From Isoetes taiwanensis (taxonomy: Eukaryota; Streptophyta; Lycopodiopsida; Isoetales; Isoetaceae): a stretch of DNA of 64,000 nt. Shown here piece after piece: positions 46,131 through 58,397 of this stretch. The DNA lies in assembly GCA_021234155.1 (NCBI GenBank), contig JAJEKV010000072.1:5809676-5873675 (forward strand), given 5' to 3'. The position numbers and the translations under genes are program-made. Every line of letters starts with the position of its first letter. Within the stretch, counting starts at the first letter, position 1. Below the pieces are notes generated by a model, which saw only the letters and a program-made list of their open reading frames with translations, searched no databases and was not told the origin of the DNA.

Positions 46131-46795
46131 GTTGGCTGCAACTCATAGAATAGACCCCATGGAAGAATACATTTAAGTATGACTTTATCAAAAGGAATAT
46201 AGTGGGTAAGAGCTTGTGCAATAAGTCGTAATCCAAGAGAATCATCCTTACCCACGAGAACTTAGACCATGCAATCTTTACCATAGTTCCTGCTTCATTT
46301 CCACCCCAAATAAAGTTTTTGATGACACCCACAATATCCTAAAACTTTGCAAGAATGGCAGAAGCCATATAGATATGCATGTTGCTAAAGACATGCTTAG
46401 CAACTGTTACCCTTCCAGGCATAAAGAGTTTAGCAGTATCCAACCAAAAAATGTGCCTCCACAACCCCTCTATTATGACACCTCAAGCATCAAAAGTCGA
46501 GACATGAATACCCACAGGGATACCAAGAAGCTTGGTTGCCTTCCCATGAGGCAACGAAGGCAACACCTTCCAGAGGTAGGCAAGAACACATGGTGGAACT
46601 TCATCATCTAGAGGCCACACCTTCCCATGAGGCAACGAAGGCAACACCTTCCAAAGGTAGGCAAGAACACATGGTGGAACTTCATCATCTAGAGTCCACA
46701 ACGCAAAACACTTTTGGCAACCGACCAAAACTTAAGGAAAATGTAATTGTGGCTTCAAAAGAGTTGCTACCTTGCTTTAAAGTTTGATGCCTTTT
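46100..46795 (-). mobile_element. LINE fragment with an internal 81-bp tandem duplication
   Basis: On the minus strand, KATKLLGIPVGIHVST (46.5 kb) and VIKNFIWGGNEAGTMV (46.3 kb) match the post-RT region of the L1 family at 22.6-24.9 kb (KLLGIPFG, NFVWGGDDEGAVV). An 81-bp unit beginning TTCCCATGAGGCAACGAAGG is duplicated at 46541 and 46622, adding 27 codons in frame. It is truncated at both ends. Confidence 0.7.
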
Positions 46796-46799
46796 AGAA

Positions 46800-47398
46800 G
46801 GATAAAGGCCCTTCCATAAGGTGCACCCTTACATCATCTAGCGTCTTTAATACCTTTTCAACAATAGATGTTCCTTTTTTCATACAACGTATATTAAAAG
46901 TTACTCAACAAAACACCTAAACTTTTGCCTATCAGGAATTATGTATCCTTAGCGTCAATTGTTGTAGCGAATATGGACTTCGAAACTCTGCTTGTTTTTG
47001 TGTTATCTGCTTGTAAATTTGGCTGTACCGTAGAAATGATGAAATATCATGCAATTCCCGCATCTAATCTAAATGTGACACATTCGCTTAAATGAAATAA
47101 AACTAGTTTTGAACGTATTCCAATTGAAGAACAGATATTAGCTGACAAAACATAAGAGTGACGGGGTACCTTAAACCTGGTACTTATTTCTCCAGGCAAA
47201 TAGCAACATAGAACGAGACTAAATTTCAATGTAGACAATGTCATAATTGACACTTTTTACAAATCTACCAGGCAACATGCAGAATGAAGGCCTGGATTTT
47301 TCTGAAACTTTTAAGAAATATCTCACCAATGATAGAGCAGAGCATTCCCATTGAGATTCGTAGTAAAAGTTACAATTAGACACCAACGTATCCGGTGT
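46800..47398. other. 3' flank of the RABD gene
   Basis: This includes the 3' UTR of the minus-strand RABD gene, of unknown length. No other feature seen. Confidence 0.4.
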
Positions 47399-48976
47399 CT
47401 ATGAGCAGCAGCCGCTCTTTTGAGGAAGTGGCTGACCTTTCATCTGCACTGTGTTTGGCTTACTGCTGTTTAGAGCAGGTTGACTGGCCATCCTGTTAAA
47501 ACCATAAATACCATATCAGATAGAATAACGAATTTCATACCCTTAAACTCATTAATATTAATGTGAAGAACCTGTTCTTGATTTCAGCTGCCATGGTCAT
47601 AAAAGCCTGCTCCACATTTGTTGCATTTTTTGCACTTGTTTCTAGGAAGGGAATCCCAATCTCATCTGCGAAGGCCTATGGAAACCAGAACTTACTAGAT
47701 GTTCTAAATTTTGATGCTTGTTATTAACACCACAAGGCTTACCTTAGCTGTTTGAGAGTCAACCACCTTCTTTGCAGTCAAATCATTTTTGTTTCCAACA
47801 AGCAACTTGTTCACGTTCTCACTCGCATAACGATCAATCTCATTCAGCCATTGCTTCACGTTATTGAAGCTTTCTTGGTCAGTGACATCATAAACAACCT
47901 TGAGACAAAATAAATGGTCAGTATAGAAAAAAATAAAGGGAACTGTTTAAATATGCAACCCCTTTGCAATGAGTAAATAACTCCTATAGCTTGTTTTACG
48001 AGTCAATGTCATACAATTATTCCATGAGCGCCCCTGTAATAGCTGCTTGTTATTGTCCTGAAACGCTCCTGACCAGCTGTATCCCACTGAATGCAAAAGA
48101 AAAATTTATTACACACTATCTTTCAAGTACATTATAAATTAAATACAATGTTCATAAATATAAACAACATTCTTGTCCTGCTGGAATATGCAAAATGCCA
48201 TAATGGAATCTCCAATACTTACAATCTGCAGCTTGATTGTCTTGCCATCCAATTCCACCGTCCGAATTTTCTGTTAAAAGACAAGAGACTCACTTTCTTT
48301 TCTAGGGGATACTTTCATAAACCTGATTAAGGAATAAAGATGAAGGATCAAAATTACTAACAAAGTCCACACCAATTGTGCTGATGTAGCTCTCCAGATA
48401 AGAGTCGTCCTAATGAACGAAAGAACATACATGAGCCAAATTCTACAAATTAACCAGTAAAAGCATTGGCCAGATGACTTACCGCAAACCTCAAAAGAAG
48501 ACAGGACTTTCCAACACCTGAATCCCCAATAAGTAGAAGCTTGAAAAGGTAATCACTATCATAAAGAATAGACACAACTCAGTAAAATAATTAGTAATTA
48601 ACCTTCACTAAGTTTATATTTCAAATGATAATCATGAGGTTCTTGCTTCATCCTATGAAGTAGAGTAACCCTAAGGGGTATCATGCAACATAGGCGCTTC
48701 ATATCATTAATAACGCCTTGGAAATAGAGGTCTCCATGAAAATGAAACTTTCTTGGATTTTCACCGGATCTACAACATGGCAGCGCCTTAAGGCAGCAAA
48801 ACAGAACAGATATTAAAACAAAAAAGCCCTAAAGCTAACGAATTCAATCGTCAACGCTTGATATCGCAGCCGACATCCGAATAATACGCATTTCATACTA
48901 AAATCACACAAAAGCAAAACGTGTAGAAAGAATTTCTAGAGTACATCACCGGAGATACTCACTATTCAGGATTCAT
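47399..48976 (-). CDS. RABD/Rab1-type small GTPase, 8 exons, 202 residues
   Basis: Exons on the minus strand: 48976-48963, 48555-48483, 48409-48362, 48270-48223, 48086-48015, 47898-47743, 47675-47572 and 47492-47399. They total 609 nt, and every intron is GT-AG. The protein starts [20 protein letters not shown] and carries all GTPase motifs: GDSGVGKS P-loop, Thr in STIGVDF, WDTAGQE, NKND and ETSAK. It ends KSGCCS, with paired Cys for geranylgeranylation. Length and motifs match plant RABD (Rab1/Ypt1), which controls ER-to-Golgi vesicle transport on early secretory membranes. The first coding exon is only 14 nt. Nothing suggests inactivation. Confidence 0.95.
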
Positions 48977-49149
48977 GATGCAAGGCGAAACCCTATTCCA
49001 AAGCGCGGAGCCGGATCTCGAGCAAAATTAAACGGGTAAGGATAAGAAATTGGATGGCAGATCCGGCGCTAGGATGGGAGTGGCTGGCTATGAGGCTCAA
49101 GGATCTGCGCCGGAGAGAAGAGAAAAATTGGGAAGAGGGAAATGGCGTG

Positions 49150-49165
49150 TTGGGAATATAGAATG
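49150..49165 (-). promoter_or_regulatory. Possible TATA element of the RABD gene
   Basis: The minus strand reads CATTCTATATTCCC about 175 bp upstream of the start codon and before a pyrimidine-rich stretch. Position and sequence are compatible with a weak TATA box, but nothing else supports it. Confidence 0.25.
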
Positions 49166-49755
49166 TAAAGTGCCCAACACAACACCAAAAGACTTGGCTG
49201 GCACGGCTACCGCCTGTAGCCCGTTTTGATGCCTGGTATTATGGCTCGAATACCGGCGGCGCCAGCTTTCTGCTTGTTGGGGCCAAAAGTCATCTTGGCC
49301 CATCCACTTTTTTTTCTATTTTCCTAATTTTTTTTAGCACACCAGCCCTACCGGGCCTACAGCCTTTCTTGCAATTCTAGCCTATCCACGTGTAATTTCC
49401 ATGTCATCAAAATCTGATGTGGCTTATTTTGCACCATCAGATCTTGGCTTTTGCAAATCTAAGGCCAGGGAAATTAGAAAATCTGCCAAAAATGGGCACG
49501 GAGATAGAAAAGGTCATGGAGTAACTTCCTTTTCTTTTTTTCAAGCCTCCTTTCGAGCTCTGCCAAAGAGCTTTCGGCGTGGTTTTTTTCCCTTGTTTAT
49601 TTTAACTATTCCAGTTCTGTCCAAGCTTCCAAATGCATGACAATTGTTGGGTTTTTCTCCGCTAAGCTCACCCTTTTTTAGCTATTCAGGCCTCCCTGTC
49701 TGAATGCATGCAAATTTCTTCCCATCTTCTAGGCTCTATTGCATCGCTCAGCTAA

Positions 49756-50320
49756 ATGGAGGTGTCTGCATCTCGCCATTTTTGTTCCGGAGGCCTGTAT
49801 AGAAATAATACTTTCAAGCCCAATGAGCTCTGCAGAGCGACGCTCTTTATGTCTAGGATCAAACAGAGCGAATCCAGACTTGTTTTGGCTCGAATCCCCT
49901 TATCCTTGCGATTTTCGAGATCTTCTCGTCTTCCAGTCCTGGCATCGAAGGTTTGTTTTTACTTTTAACTTTGTTTTGAGCTCTTCAGTGTATGGAAGAA
50001 TCTGATATTGTGCTTCTTAATTTTACAGGTTGAGGGAGACCTAAAACCTGACGGGATGTTGTCTGTTGTACCATGAAATTTGATATGTCGTCACGATCAC
50101 CATGCATGTGCATGATGAACTTATAGACGCTTATGTTGTTTCTTTCGTTTTGTTTTTTGAATCAGTCTCAGAAACTGTGGAGACTTCCGTAGATTTGGAG
50201 ACAATCAAAGTAACTTTCTTGTTGGAACGGGAATGCAAATTTGGTGAGAAGTTTTTTGTAGCTGGAGACGATCCTCTATTGGGATCATGGGATCCAACAT
50301 CTGCTCTTCCTCTGCAATGA
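49756..50320 (+). pseudogene. Starch-binding (CBM20) protein gene, truncated
   Basis: A 65-codon first exon (49756-49950, donor AAG|GTTTGT) starts MEVSASRHFCSGGLYRNNTF and is rich in Ser and Arg, like a plastid transit peptide. A later exon (acceptor GAATCAG before 50167) encodes TIKVTFLLERECKFGEKFFV and AGDDPLLGSWDPTSALPLQ, the start of a CBM20 starch-binding domain. The next codon, where the family has Trp, is TGA at 50318-50320, and what follows does not resemble CBM20. I could not join the two exons in a consistent phase through the intervening 50029 exon. It is most likely a broken copy of a plastid starch-binding protein gene, arranged divergently to RABD. Confidence 0.6.
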
Positions 50321-50779
50321 AACAAGCTTGAAGTCCTCTCGCAGCTATCCATTTGTACATTTGTGAAATTTTGGTCAATTGTACAGAGATGTCCTGAGAA
50401 TTGTGTTTAGGATTGTCTTACCTTGCAGTTACATGTGCTATCATGAGTGTAAGATGCGAATCTCAGATTCGGTTGTCATCTGTCAAACTTCATCAATAGG
50501 GGTATCAATCATATAATTGTTCATTGCCAATACTGGTAATCACAATGCATATTGTTGGTTCATTTACATTTGCTTTTAGCTGCAATATCTGGAAATTCTA
50601 TATGCAAGTATCTGTCATTGCAAGGAGTGATAAAACAATTAAATGCAAGGCAGCGCGTGTGACTTATGGGACTCAGTTTCATGTGCCCAGCCAGGGGATG
50701 CATGGTAGATGGGGCAGAAAAAGGGCTAGTTCCAGCCGTAGTATCTTAAATATTTTGCCTGTCCTTGGTCCTGTCAAAG

Positions 50780-51193
50780 CTAAATCAGTCTGGCAAAGAC
50801 TTCCAATAGATCCAATTCATTGCATTTTAAGTGTGTACATGATAAGATCAGGGCATTCCATACAAGCTGATCTCTCTGTCGCATACTCTCAATCACAAGT
50901 GTTGCACTAGCCATTCTTCCCTCGTAGGTGTGCATATTGATGAGTGCAGTGCTAATGATGATATTTATCCCTAGCCTATCACGGATAGAGCAAGAATGTA
51001 CAAATATATCATTTGCTAAGGCCGTTAGACTGGGACAAATATCAGGATCAATCTGAAAGATGCATTTGTATATTTTTTCAGCTCTATACACAAACGTTGG
51101 AAGAAGCTCAACATTTCTTTGCCATCTCCATTTATGATAAAGGACATGAGTAGCTAAAGCGACGAGCAACTTATTGCAGTTCTGAACATGCAC
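50780..51193 (-). pseudogene. Pentatricopeptide-repeat (PPR) gene remnant
   Basis: The minus strand contains NIIISTALINMHTYEGRMAS, ATLVIESMRQRDQLVWNALI, preceded by a weaker PSLTALANDIFVHSCSIRD unit. This follows plant PLS-class PPR spacing (TALI.MY.K.G....A..VF..M..RD...WN.LI). Such proteins bind organellar RNA. Only two or three repeats remain, with no transit peptide or E/DYW domain, and the frame starts and ends without gene context. It is a fragment. Confidence 0.65.
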
Positions 51194-51199
51194 CCAGCA

Positions 51200-52850
51200 T
51201 GCTCTGAAGATTATGCAATTTGATCAATAGTTCAAATATCTTGGACCTTAGAATCTACAGGTTTAATGACTACCTCTGTACCATAAATAACTTTTGGCAC
51301 ATTATTGCACGTGCTGCATCTATTGTCTGAATACTAATGAGCTTGATCATGTTGTAAATAATGTGTCTAACCTCATCTGGCTCGTTTAAAAGCTTGCATA
51401 GTATCTTATTTGCATTTATCAATGGTCTAGGGCAGCTTATAACTAACAGGTTGGGAAACTTTCAGAAAGATCAGGGCATTTATACGATCAGATCCCTGGC
51501 TATGATGTGTTGGTTCTGGAATGAACTATGGCAGAGGTATGTTTGTTTTAATTCAAAATCCATTACCCAATATGAGTACAGACTATAATCTTGACCTCAG
51601 GGCTGGGGTTGTCTTTATAGGTCGTCTGATAGATTGGAAATAAAATCTGTGGTTGGTCTAGCATCAAATGAGCTTGCCTAAGGCAAATCGGCCTTCTTCA
51701 GACCTAGATGTAGTTTATTCAAATTGTTTTCCGACTTGCATTTAAGCGAACTTCGTACGGAGATTTTTTCAGTTTGCCGGTTATGCTAGCAGGTATTATG
51801 TGAGAAAGGCTGAAGCTGGAATCAAGGGCTAAACACGGAACACTTGCATACTATATGGTACTGATTTGGGCAGCTATTAGCTTCTAGCTTGATGTGCTGA
51901 ACAGTGTTGGTATTCTATGCTTAACATCCACCCTATTTGCTGGGTTCTTGAATGCTGCTAGAGTTCCTGTAACTGCTATTGCCAGTTTGCTATGCTTTCA
52001 TAATCATATGAGAGGTTTTAAAATCTTGGTACTGCTTTTGATACTCTGAAGCTTTCGTTCTTATACATATGGAGCTATTCTTGAAGTCCAAGAAAGCACT
52101 AAAGGCCTCCCAATGCAGGCATCAGATGCGCAGACACAATGAATAGCTCAAGGTAATTACCATACCTAAACTACATACATAGTGAGAGAGTTTGTTTGTA
52201 CCAATTACAGACTAACACATGTCTGCTATGCTAGGGTCGTTTTTCAATACCAAATTATGGACCAGCGCACGTATGTTATGCTATGTCAAAAGGAAGTTTA
52301 GCTAGTTAAGTTGATTCTATCCTTGATAAGGTGAAGATATAAATTTTGGAATTAACTCAGCCTTTGTGCCACGATTTCCTCAAGCATCCTTCAAATTATA
52401 TAAGACCACATTATTTACTAACGACCTCTATTTGATGCATGAAAAATGCATAGAAAAGTGATGGCAAGAATTGTGTCTTCCATTGATTGTCATCTAGTTT
52501 TTTTAGTGAGAAGTTTAAGATGAATAATATGCTTATCTTCCATCTTGTGTACCAAACTTGCATATTTGAAAGAAAAATCAAATTGCATAATATTCTGTAT
52601 GTGCCCTACTATTATTGCAAAAGGATCATTGTTATAGATTGAGAATGCCCTGTTAAAGCACTTCTTTTTTCATGATATATCTTTGTGCAGGCAAGGGGAA
52701 GCACAATATGAAAAAAATACTGATGTGAAGTGTCATTGCAATGTGGCAGTGGTTAGCCATCTGAAATTGTTCTCCTTTCTTAGAAAGCTAGGCTTTTTTG
52801 CCATTCTAGATAATGCTTTTCTTATCTTTATAAAAAAAAGCTACAGCCAT
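51200..52850. other. Gene-free stretch
   Basis: Ordinary AT-rich sequence with no recognised exon, RNA gene or repeat. Confidence 0.4.
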
Positions 52851-52856
52851 AAGAAT

Positions 52857-53525
52857 TGTGCTGAGAGGGCCCCGGACTTGGCGAACGGGGTTTGTAAGGT
52901 GTGGACGGCCATGGCTGCGAATAAGGAGCAGGTCGCGGATACTGGTTCTTTGGCGTGTCTTCCTCAAGGCTTAATGCCTTAGCTTCCGCCTCTGCTACTG
53001 ATTTTGGGTCTATGGCCTTGACCATACGTTTAATGGATGGGGCCAACCCTTCAATGTAGCCCTCTCGCCCCTTTTTTCTCATTCATTCCCGGTACATACA
53101 ACCTCAAACGATGAATTGCGTCGATTGTAGGCCTGACCGACATGCCCTTCTGTTCCAACCCGTAGAAGGTGCGAATCTGTTGGCATTTGTGCGCCGCGAG
53201 GCACGTAATACGCGATTTAAAAAGCCTTAGCGAACTTCTTGAACTTGCATCCGCTCTGTCCAGTGCTTAGCTCTGGCGTAACCCTTCCACCAACACAGGC
53301 AGCTCGGTGAAGGTTCGTGGTGGCGACCTTCCCTGTATCTTTCTCTGTCATTCCATAGGACTTCCCCGAATTCCTTCATTTTCGTCCAACCAAGATTCCG
53401 CATTCAAGCCTCCTCTGGATTTCCCATCAAACCGAGCCAACTTCGTTTTTCCATATACTAGTGATGGTTTGTATCAAGCGGTTTTCGGTACTCCTTATCC
53501 TTACGCCTTGAATGGTCATTGTCGA
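52857..53525 (-). pseudogene. Ty3/gypsy-type gag remnant
   Basis: Across shifted frames the minus strand gives KLARFDGKSRGGLNAESWLD, QIRTFYGLEQKGMSVRPTID, AIHRLRLYVPGMNE and KKGREGYIEGLAPSIKRMV, then AEAEAKALSLEE and a Pro-rich tail. This is the retrotransposon gag layout of plant gypsy elements (FDG...A..WL; YIEGL...I). It stops at 52857 before any zinc knuckle. Sequence here becomes clearly GC-richer than the flank. Confidence 0.7.
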
Positions 53526-53529
53526 TAGC

Positions 53530-56500
53530 GAGGATCCGGGAAGAACCGAAGTGGTTGAATGTGAGGAAGCGCGCTATCCTTAGAGGAACCGATGACGCTT
53601 TTTAGCATGAGTCCTCCTTTGTATGCAGTGCGGGGCTAGCTCGGGAGGAGATGGTCATTGCAAAGTGGGCTCAATGGTCATGAGGAGGTAATTCCGGTCC
53701 GCCCTCCGAGTATGTGGCGGTGGATTGGTATGCAACACATAAGCCTGTAACTTCGCCGAGTTGCCTTTTCATTAACATCAATTCTGCTGGGGGTGATTTA
53801 CCTGGCGTTGGAGGGTGTTTTTGCCAAGCGGCGTTTGCATACACCGATCTATAGGAAGCATTCATGAATATATAAGCAGATTTACATTAATGTACAATCC
53901 CTTTTTAAGTTAATCGAGACACAAGTATATACAAACAGAAAACAATATTTGTATTTCATTCAAGTTGAGTATAACATCGGGTTGATTGATACATGGATTG
54001 AGACAAAAGTGGGTATGATACAATGGGAATTTTTAAAGTTCTACTTGCACACAGCGTAACCACAACAACGAAAACATAACGGAAGAGACCAAGCCTAGGG
54101 GTTGGCGAAGGGTCTGAGGATCGCGTAGCGAAGTACTCTCCGTCTGACTTCGGACGAGTTTATAGCGTGCCCAGGGCTTGGACAATGATTGCTTGGTACT
54201 CCCATGTTGGGCTGATAATCAGAAGGTTAAAGAGCCGCCGCGATCGCGATAAAAGAGTTGCCAAAGATGGTCATTGGCGTCCTCGGAAGGCTTCGTGCAC
54301 GGTCATATTCCAAAATGGTCCTGTGCGACCACGGGGTCATCTTCGGATCCTCGAAAGCTCGATCCCTGAGGATGTTAACTATCTCCAGCCCTTTGTCAGG
54401 GTCGTAGAGTTCCCCTGGTGGCGGTGGTTCGGTTTCATAGCCTTCCTCCCACTCTGGATATTCACCATATCTCTGGCCATAGTCCTGGTCTGGCGGCCCG
54501 GGATCGTCCCTCCTAACCATATCGGTGATTCTCTCCTCATATTCCCAAATGGTTTCCTCTGCAATATAGTTGGAATAAATAGAGAACATTTTGTAATTCC
54601 ATGATATTCTAAAGTTTTAATACTTTTGAAGAGGATGTCATATATATAAAAAAAAACACACAATTCAATAATATTCCTCAAGAGAACTTTGTATTTAATA
54701 AGTAAATAAGGTACACCATTTGTCAATATGGTCCATTCAATTGCCAATCGAAAATTCCAGAACACACATATATAAATATATAAGAAAAACTAGCAAAACA
54801 TATATATATATATATATACATTTTTCATAGCAAAATTATACTAGGAACTAGGCCCTGCCTCCTGATCCTTAGCCCTAGGAGGTGGTGGAGGCGGTCGGTG
54901 TCGCAGCAGAGTAACCCCAGGGTCTACCGTGGCAGCCGCAACCTCTGGTGGATAGGCAACGGCCAATGGGGCTGCCGTGAGGAGCTTCATGCCCATCCAA
55001 GGCGCAATGTCCTGACCCAAGGCCGTCAGGGCAAGATCCCGTCAGTCGCAGTACATACGTAAACGTCACGATAGGGAAGCTTCTTGTGGCCGGCCCGGTG
55101 TAGAGAGTGCACGAGGAGGGCCCACCATGAAGCCTCGGACCTACGCCCTAGATCTCGGGCTATGAAGAGGACTTGTCCGTATTTGAAGGCCGACAAGAAG
55201 AAAGCGGGTAAGGTGGTTACCCGGCACTTTTCCCTTGCGAAGTCTCGAGATGTCGCCACTTCTTTATCCAAGTCCATGGGGACTTCTTCCTCCTTGAGCT
55301 CCTGTTGCTCCTCCTTCTTGTCTTGTAGGGGTTATGGTATAAATCTTCACCCTCATCATCTGAGTGGGAGGGAACTTCAACCATATTAATGTTTGGGACG
55401 GAGGTCCCATAGCCGTGAAGGCATCCGTGCGGTAGCGAAGTTTGGTTCCTGCATCCGCAGTCGCCAAGAGCGTAATAAGAGTCTCCGCCGGGCTAGGGTC
55501 TCCCGGCGGAGGCGGTACCTGGTGCACCTCGGGGCTTCGGTAGAAGTGAAGTCGATGAAATCATCCATACAATACTCCGCAAGCTTCGTAAAATTACATG
55601 GTCTTTGCTGCGTGAAACCGCCACCACGTGATAACGTCCGGATAATATCATCCAAGAGAAGGTATTCGCTCCCGGTGATAAATAGCTGGAAGGCCGTCTA
55701 ACCCCGACAAGCCTATAGATTGGTCACTTGGCGGCGGTGGTAGCTCCTCTCGCTAGCTCTTTCCAAGCGGGCAAAAGTCGCCCGTTCCTATATGCTCGTC
55801 ATCCCTCCTCGGGAGGATTCTCGTAGCCCCGCCCTTCTCGGCGCGAAGCAAGATTTCATCCTCAACGTATTGGTCCATGAGGATGGCTAGAGCTTAAAGT
55901 AGCTTCCGGATATTGCTGCCCCTCATCTTTGGACCAGCGGTAGGTGTTTACCCCATCGGAGTTTCCCCTTCAAGGCGTCATAAGCATGTGTGTCCCGCCC
56001 CAGCATCTGTAGAACTATCTCCGCTCCAAATACAAGTGGGGAGGATCCCCAGAGGAATACGAGGAAGCATTTCCTCCATGTAAAAATCAAGGAATCCGGC
56101 GTGAGTCAGGATGCCGCGATATAACAAAAGGAGATCTACGCGTTGGCATAGCAAAGGTCAAAGCGGTCGGTCGAAGGGAACGTGGATCCCATTTCTCTCC
56201 ATCAAGGTACCCGGCGGCAAGGTCAAAAGCAGCCTGTATGGCGCTAGAAGGGAGGAGAGAAAAGAAGCGTTTAAAATAACCTTACAGTCCCCTTTTAAAC
56301 CCTTTTATTAAAAGTCGACGCCGTCGGCATTTTATTTTAAATTTAACATAAAAAAACATTAAACTTTTAATTCAAAATAAAAGCCTCTTTATTAATTATC
56401 ACAAAAAATATGTACAAATGCGGATCCCCATACGTGAGGCTAAGGTTGCTCCCCCGTATCCCTACGGAGGGCTAAATCCTTAGGCATTATGGTGACCCTT

Positions 56501-58380
56501 TTTGCGTGGATAGCGCAAGGTTGGCATCACCAAAAGTGCTACCAAGTAGGCTTGACCCTCTTGGGCGCCAAATTACAAAGGTCCGGAAGCGGAGATCGGT
56601 CTTAAATTGCCGCGGCGATCTCCGTACCGCCCTCCGAAAAAACTTCGGTCCGGAAGGTCAGGTGGACTTCTGAAATTCGCGGATCTCCCGCAATGCCGCG
56701 GTACGGTCCGAACGATGATGAGGCTCGGCGTGGCCCGGGCAAACGATATTGTTAGCGATCTTAGCCCGACAGCCGTAGGAGTTATCCACTTCGGCTAACG
56801 CCTCAGGGTGGGAGCTGGTCTTCTTCCAAAAAGCCCGCGGTCCTTAACTTATCCTTGTATTATTTGCCCGGCCTTATGGGCGACTCCCTTCCTCCGGACT
56901 TTAGCGGTCCGGATCGTCGGTTTTGGGTTGAGCCACTCGAGATCCACCTCCTCCCTGTTTGGTCCATTACGATCTTGTCAAAGCTCATCTTGCTCCAACT
57001 TCCCGCTCTTCCAGAGAGCTCTCCTTAGGTCTTCTTGGATGCGAGCAAAAGGCGGGCTCGCGGCGGCGATTAAGTTAGCGTGAAATAGTTGTGGCCTTGA
57101 CCCATATCTATCGAATAGTTGTCGATAGTCTATGCTAATGTCGGGATTTCTCCCCGGACAAAGCTGTTGGAACCCTCATGCGGTGGTATGGGGAACCTCA
57201 ACGGTCTCGCCATCAATGACCCGGCAAAAGCCGTCCCTCGAAGGTACCTGGGTACTCCCTACCCTCGAAGGCTGGTGTCGGCCGCTCAATCTCCGTTGGT
57301 GGGTCGCCCTCCCCGGCAAAACCCCTAATACGGTCGGCCTCAGATCCCGACATCTTCCTCCTCCGTATGGCCTTCTGTTCGGAGGATAAAATTTGATGAG
57401 CATCATTACCATATCAGGTTGCTCAACAAGGGTATATGGAGTCTGGCGTAGGTTCGGCCGGATGAGGAATGGCTCGAGAAGTGATAGACGGGATATGGAA
57501 TCCTATCGTTGTTCTCAAACCTATTGACCGGCTCATCCAACAAGATGTCGATGAGGGCTGGGTCGATAGCATGTGTGCTTAGCAATCATGGCGTAGATCT
57601 CCACGATGCTCATGGTGGACGGATCGGGCGCTCTTGGTAATAGCCATAGCGGTTAGTCGGGGTCACCATTGGGAGGATAAGGATGGCAAAGGGGCTAAGA
57701 TGCACAAGGCACAAGGGCGCAGGATCAAGGTCCTACCAGTGGCGATGTATGAGGGCGGCTCAGCGGTTGGAGGCACGGAAGCAAAAGCAAATGACAGAAA
57801 TGGTTTGCTAAACGGCCAATTAACTTTTAAAATTTCAAATTTTTTCTTATTAACTTCAAAATTTTATTATTAAAAATTATACGGCTGAAAAATACGCCAC
57901 ATCTGATTCGAGCGCCGATGGCATTATACTGAATACGCCTCGATCGGGTGTCGCCGAAATGCAAGCGGGCGCCCGAAGTTGACCTGGCGGGGGGCCGTTG
58001 ACTCGAAGTCCGACGGGGTCGGGCGCCGACAAAGATTTCGGCGCGCCAACTTGATTTAAAGCGACAAAGGCAAGCGGGCGCGAATTCGTTTTGGGCCTGC
58101 CCTTGACCATTTTAAGCACTCGAGTTGACTGTTCTAGAGTAATGCAAGTACGCCCGATCCAAGGAAACCATCTCCTTCGTCATTTGAGCTACCCACTGAC
58201 ACCTGTTAGGCCTCCAATCTTGGCCCCTCCACTTCAAAGCTACAATTTCTTAACTTAACCTAACACCAAGCCAAACAACAAAGAGAACTAACGACACATT
58301 GACTTAGCCTCCTCCTAACTACCGCGTAGCTACGAAGTTAGTGTTTGGCGGTCTGCTATGATCTCGAGCAACCGAAATCA
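53530..58380 (-). mobile_element. Decayed interior of a GC-rich retroelement
   Basis: This block is rich in CGG/CCG and lies between the gag remnant and a primer-binding-site-like sequence, in consistent minus orientation. Partial frames include VATSRDFAREKCRVTTLPAF then FLSAFKYGQVLFIARDLG (about 55250-55130), IWEYEERITDMVRRDDPGPP (about 54550), and MVKGRPKTNSRPLAFVALN near the 5' end (about 58110). None matches a domain I know. An extra reading frame between the LTR and gag is known in Tat/Ogre elements; assigning this one is inference. A (TA)n run sits at about 54802-54822. Confidence 0.4.
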
Positions 58381-58381
58381 C

Positions 58382-58393
58382 GGCTCGATACCA
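58382..58393 (-). other. Primer-binding-site-like sequence
   Basis: The minus strand reads TGGTATCGAGCC, one base short of the tRNA-Met type TGGTATCAGAGC. It is followed on plus by ATCG and then TGGACGCCC, a possible LTR border. Confidence 0.45.
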
Positions 58394-58397
58394 ATCG

